From assembly GCA_949316495.1 (NCBI GenBank), contig OX439002.1:18641402-18705401 (forward strand): a stretch of DNA of 64,000 bases. The letters run 5' to 3'. A model generated the notes under the pieces. That model searched no databases and was not told where the DNA came from. It saw nothing but the letters and a program-made list of their open reading frames with translations. How positions within the stretch are numbered: the first letter of the stretch is position 1; each line of letters starts with the position of its first letter. Source of the stretch: Amphiduros pacificus. Taxonomy: Eukaryota > Annelida > Polychaeta > Phyllodocida > Hesionidae. The translations under genes were made by a program, and so were the position numbers. This document shows, one piece after another, positions 48,753 through 64,000 of the stretch.

Positions 48753-48778
48753 CTTGGAGTAATTATAATTACTCCAAG
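48753..48778. repeat. Perfect 26-bp palindrome flanked by a 10-bp direct repeat
   Basis: CTTGGAGTAATTA is followed at once by its exact reverse complement, and AGCTCTAACC occurs on both sides (overlapping the palindrome edge). It is copied with the array at 54422-54447 and 60083-60108. It could be the scar of a small inverted-repeat element or a cruciform-forming site. Confidence 0.9.
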
Positions 48779-49004
48779 CTCTAACCAAGTTGAAAGCACC
48801 GATACCAAAAATGGCCGAAAGTTGGTCAGTTATTGTATCAAAACCTCTTGAGAGCCTAACACTTTATCCTTCAAACGAGCACAACGGCAGGGCAATTGAT
48901 TTTGTACATCGGCGTGCTTCGGTGTCATTTTTCAAATTACAAATTAATATATTTATGATTGAGAAATCAGAATTATTAATTTAATTTATCCTGGCACTTT
49001 TAGT

Positions 49005-60335
<11,331 letters not shown>

Positions 60336-63300
60336 TGTGGTCACATTATTGAAGGGCACCGCACGGCAACGTGCAAGACTGAATGTCACAGATGTCTGTA
60401 GGATATCCTAAAGACGTCTTTATCATTGACAGACGTCTGTAGGATATTCTAAAGACGTCTATGTGATATCGGAGGGAGCCCGTTGGATAATCTGTCGATG
60501 GCCTGTGAGCACAAATCCTATTTTCACCGCACGATGCCACGGCCTTAAGATAATATGCCGATGTGTATGCGGGGACCCTGTCAGGACCCTGCTGTATACT
60601 TTAAGATGATATTTGCTGATAAGACATCGGGGAAACGCTGGCAACTTTAATGTTGCAGTTAAAAGTTCCCGATGACCCGCCCGACGTCTTAAAGATGCCC
60701 AATTGTGGCCGATGAATTGCCGGCCGATTTTGTTAAAAAATACCCATCGGCCGGGGCATCTTTACTGAAATCGGAGCAAATGTGACTGAGGCATTAATGG
60801 CATGACCTGAAATTGGTCATTCTGAATGCGTGATATTTCGTTTGGCGAGACTCGCATGCTTGACTGGACATGGTGGTCCAGAAAACAACGTCAAAACAGG
60901 GCAATGACGGCAGAGTGAAGAGTGAGAACTACCGATGTAATGAAGAGTATCTTTCATACAATATCATCAAAGATTTTCTTTTAAAATTTTCTTTTAAAAC
61001 ATTCTCGTATTACACACAAAAAAAAGAAATGAGATCAAAAATGTTCGTTTAAAAACTAGACATTCCAACCCTGCACCAGACGTTACAAAGTGCAAAATAA
61101 AGGAAATAGTCCGGAGTCCTGAAAGTTAAAAGCATTAAATAAAGCAATCAAAACTGATTAAAAAACCTCCCAAGAAAATACACAACATATGTAGAATGTG
61201 TTACAACTCACCTGTAGCCTGCTTAAACTACGAAAATCAGAAGTCTCTTTACAGCACCTGCAAACCGGATTTGACAGAAACGAATAACTCCTCCACTCCT
61301 GAGGTGCTATCAGTGAAGAAACCTCCAGAAGTGCTGACACCTCCACTAGATCCAATATAAACAAGATAACACAGTCAGTCCCCATCCAACAGAAGAGATC
61401 TAATCAGATTGAAACCGTCGTTGATATTGGCCAGGGACTGTGATCGTCGTCTAGCTCTTTCTTGAGGATCCTTGCCTTTTCTAATGTTGAATACTTCGTC
61501 TTTACATGAATAATTTGAAATTTTAATAAATGAAGTATTTTCAGCAAAGTAGATATATAAAAAGCAAAATTAGATACTCCAGCATGCCCTGAGGGAATTC
61601 CACGAATCTATTAATAGTCCACCAATATATTAATAGATTAACCAGCCAGAAAGTTCATTGGGATCAGCAGCACTTACATAAATAAAAGTTTGACCCTGAG
61701 ACTCCCATCTGGACATGGCCTGATTGGTAAGTTCCATTCTATTTATAACAAAGAGCAATAATGTCCTATGATATGATTGAATTAGATGGTGTAGAGCTCC
61801 TTTTTGTTTGGAACAAGAGGAATTCCATTTGAGCATAATATTGATTGAAAAGGGTTTTAAAATAGGGTTTAAAAGGGTTTAAAATATAACAGGTGTAGGA
61901 GTTGAGAACAACATTACTCAATTCTAATGATATGAACTCTAATGATATTCTACAATTATAAAGACTGATATCATACTTAGTGAATTTATCTCATTTTTAA
62001 TGTATGTGACATGGGATATTGGACATGACAAAATGAAAAAATGCCTATCGTAATGAATGAACTCAAATATATTTAAACTGATAAGAAAATGTTTAGAAAT
62101 AACTCTCACTTCAACTTCAATACAGCTGGCATTCAACCCCATTGTCATTTATGGTACCACATTGCCATTTGACACATGACGTGCTGAGTTTGACCTGACT
62201 TTTGACCTTACTGTCAGGATGGAACCCAATGTAACACAATAGAGTGAGCATACAGTAAATATGATGAATAACATCATTCTGTAATACAACCATGGTGCTC
62301 TGGTGGACTGTACACATCATGAGCTGTTTGCAAACCAAATGATAAGAACAGATTTGATATCAGCCATGTGTCTAAATATAGTATTACTATATATATAAAC
62401 TTAGGGCATGAAAACTGTTGCACCTCATTTCTGTCAATCTGATGTATCAAATTATATTTAAAGTAGTTAGGTGCATCCTAAAGTTTAAAGGATATTATCC
62501 ATACAATGCTAAGATAGCAAAGCATTTTTACAAATTATAACCCTTACCTTATGCTTCCTTGAAATATTTCTTTCATGGAGTTGAAATTTGTGTTCCAAGA
62601 GAAATGAGAAAAGATCGGTGGTTGAGTGATGGAACATCCTGAAAATAATATTATTCTCTCGGAAATTTGCATATTGTGCACCCCCTGGTGTTTATTTGCT
62701 CATAATATTTGCAAAGAGCTACAAGGCATTGTCACACCCTACTGAGCACAGGATTAAAATAGTATTCGGTGGGAGACTTTTCATTTCTATAATTCCCTCA
62801 ACTGGATCACAGGCTTTTCTGATTTTTTACAAGTGATCCTAGATTTGGGCATAAATATTAATCAATGCAAGGCAGGGATAATTTTGAAACTCCGAACCTA
62901 AGGATTAGATGGCATAGAACAGAAATATCAAAACTTCAAGGTTATGAAAGTAAAATTAATAACTTTATACATGGATTAAAAATGAGAATTGACATTGCAT
63001 AGATCACACAATTTCGGCACTGTCTTAGCTTTTCAGATTCCCTGTGGTACACATGACCCAGAGTTCTGTACAGGTATGTATTCAGGATTAATGAACTGTC
63101 ATAACATGTAGTATCAGTGCAGTGCATGTTTGTGCTGAAGTATGTATCCAAAAGGAATATTCGGTAAGTGATCTTGCCATGAGTGAAGTCAAATGGATAT
63201 TATGGAAATATTGCACTGTTCATACTCACACATGATTTCAGTGTCACCCTAGCTAGGAATAAATCACATTGTATCAACTGCGAACTCTCTGCAGTGTGCA

Positions 63301-64000
63301 AAGGGGAAGCTTTTTCAGTTTTGTTTTTGTTTACATATTTGTAGACTATCTGTCTGTGCTTTGCTTTGACAGCATATGTATTTATCTCTAACATGTGAAT
63401 GGCTCTTTGTACTAGGTCCATCTTTACTACTTCAAAATATATAACTGACAATATATTGCAAAATAAAAGATTCTATAGAGTTGAAACTATGAGGTAAAAG
63501 CTCTTCTGTGGAATGAAATCGACATGGTTATGTTATAAACAACCTATCCATGTAAATATACCCATTTGGGAACCTCTTGAGGTTTATCATATAACAGGGT
63601 TAACGGTTTTAAATAATAACTGTTAACTGGCTGTGGTACCAAATTTTACAATATTCTGAGGGATAATTTCAGTCATAGGATAAATCTTATTCTACATTTC
63701 ACGATCACATTGTAAAAAGAAAGAGAGGGACATTATTCTCCTTGGGTGAGATTTTAACCCACGATGATACTTGATTATGTTATAAATGATTAACCTGACG
63801 AAGATCAGTGGGCCAAACTTATTTAGATTTAACACACAGTTATGTAAAAAATAATCACAATGGTCGTGGTGACTGATTTGATTTTATATATATATAGGTA
63901 GATTATTTATTTGAGTAATTTATTATTTACTTGAGTAATAGACACCGGTGAGGATCAAAGAACCTTCTGAACCAGCCAGGGTTAAGAATAGTCTTGTAAA
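60336..64000. repeat. Large tandem array, unit 4 (cut by window end)
   Basis: From 60336 to about 62768 this matches units 2 and 3 apart from small indels. From 62819 on it differs by substitutions and small indels (for example CTTTTCTGAT, GGGCATAAAT and AAGGCAGGG where the others have CTTTTTTGAT, GGGCAGAAAT and AAGTCAGGG). It has no long TA run: at 63861 it reads GGTCGTGGTGACTGATTTGA and then only a short TA stretch. Its end lies beyond the window. Confidence 0.93.

Larger units (their letters stand above)
42831..49004. repeat. Large tandem array, unit 1 (6174 bp)
   Basis: First of four head-to-tail units. It runs from inside the MITE (TGTGGTCACATTATTGAAGG) to CTGGCACTTTTAG. Compared with units 2-4 it carries ~0.6 kb extra at 43486-44092, 16 bp extra near 44216 and 10 bp extra near 44786, and its TA run is much shorter. 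From 42831 to 45891 it differs from unit 2 by scattered substitutions. From 45892 to the end I see no substitution against unit 2 apart from TA-run length. No gene in the unit can be defended. Confidence 0.95.

Overview
The window is AT-rich eukaryotic DNA. It has long introns with GT/AG splice sites, tRNA-derived SINEs, short inverted-repeat DNA elements, LINE tails, long (TA)n runs and young tandem duplications. I see no operons, ribosome binding sites or prokaryotic genes. A metazoan claudin-like gene and the SINE type suggest a marine invertebrate, probably a lophotrochozoan such as a mollusc. That placement is inference, not proof.

Layout. 1-8640 is gene-poor and holds decayed repeats and one reverse-strand SINE. 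8640-30145 is one plus-strand gene for a four-transmembrane claudin/PMP22-superfamily protein. Its four coding exons are 9256-9595, 24108-24221, 28270-28413 and 29639-29895; all introns are phase 1 and the product is 284 residues. The 14.5-kb first intron carries a young SINE, an old SINE split by a DNA element, microsatellites and a decayed 24-bp array. 30146-42720 has no convincing gene. It holds SINEs, a ~212-bp satellite, an orphan promoter-like GC-rich patch, a hAT-like element, a 55-bp minisatellite with two-unit periodicity and two LINE reverse-transcriptase tails.

The most striking structure is 42831-64000: four head-to-tail copies of a ~5.67-kb segment (about 6.17 kb in the first), the last cut by the window edge. 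The first part of copy 1 and the last part of copy 4 differ from the two middle copies, and everything else is nearly identical. This is the pattern expected if two diverged ancestral copies recombined unequally and the hybrid unit was amplified. The exchange point can be placed within about 50 bp. Each unit junction lies inside a DNA element that is whole only in copy 1. I find no gene in the repeated unit that I can defend; the open frames that recur there are described with their limits. A cluster of small indels near 59.7-60.9 kb suggests that part of the array is imperfectly assembled.
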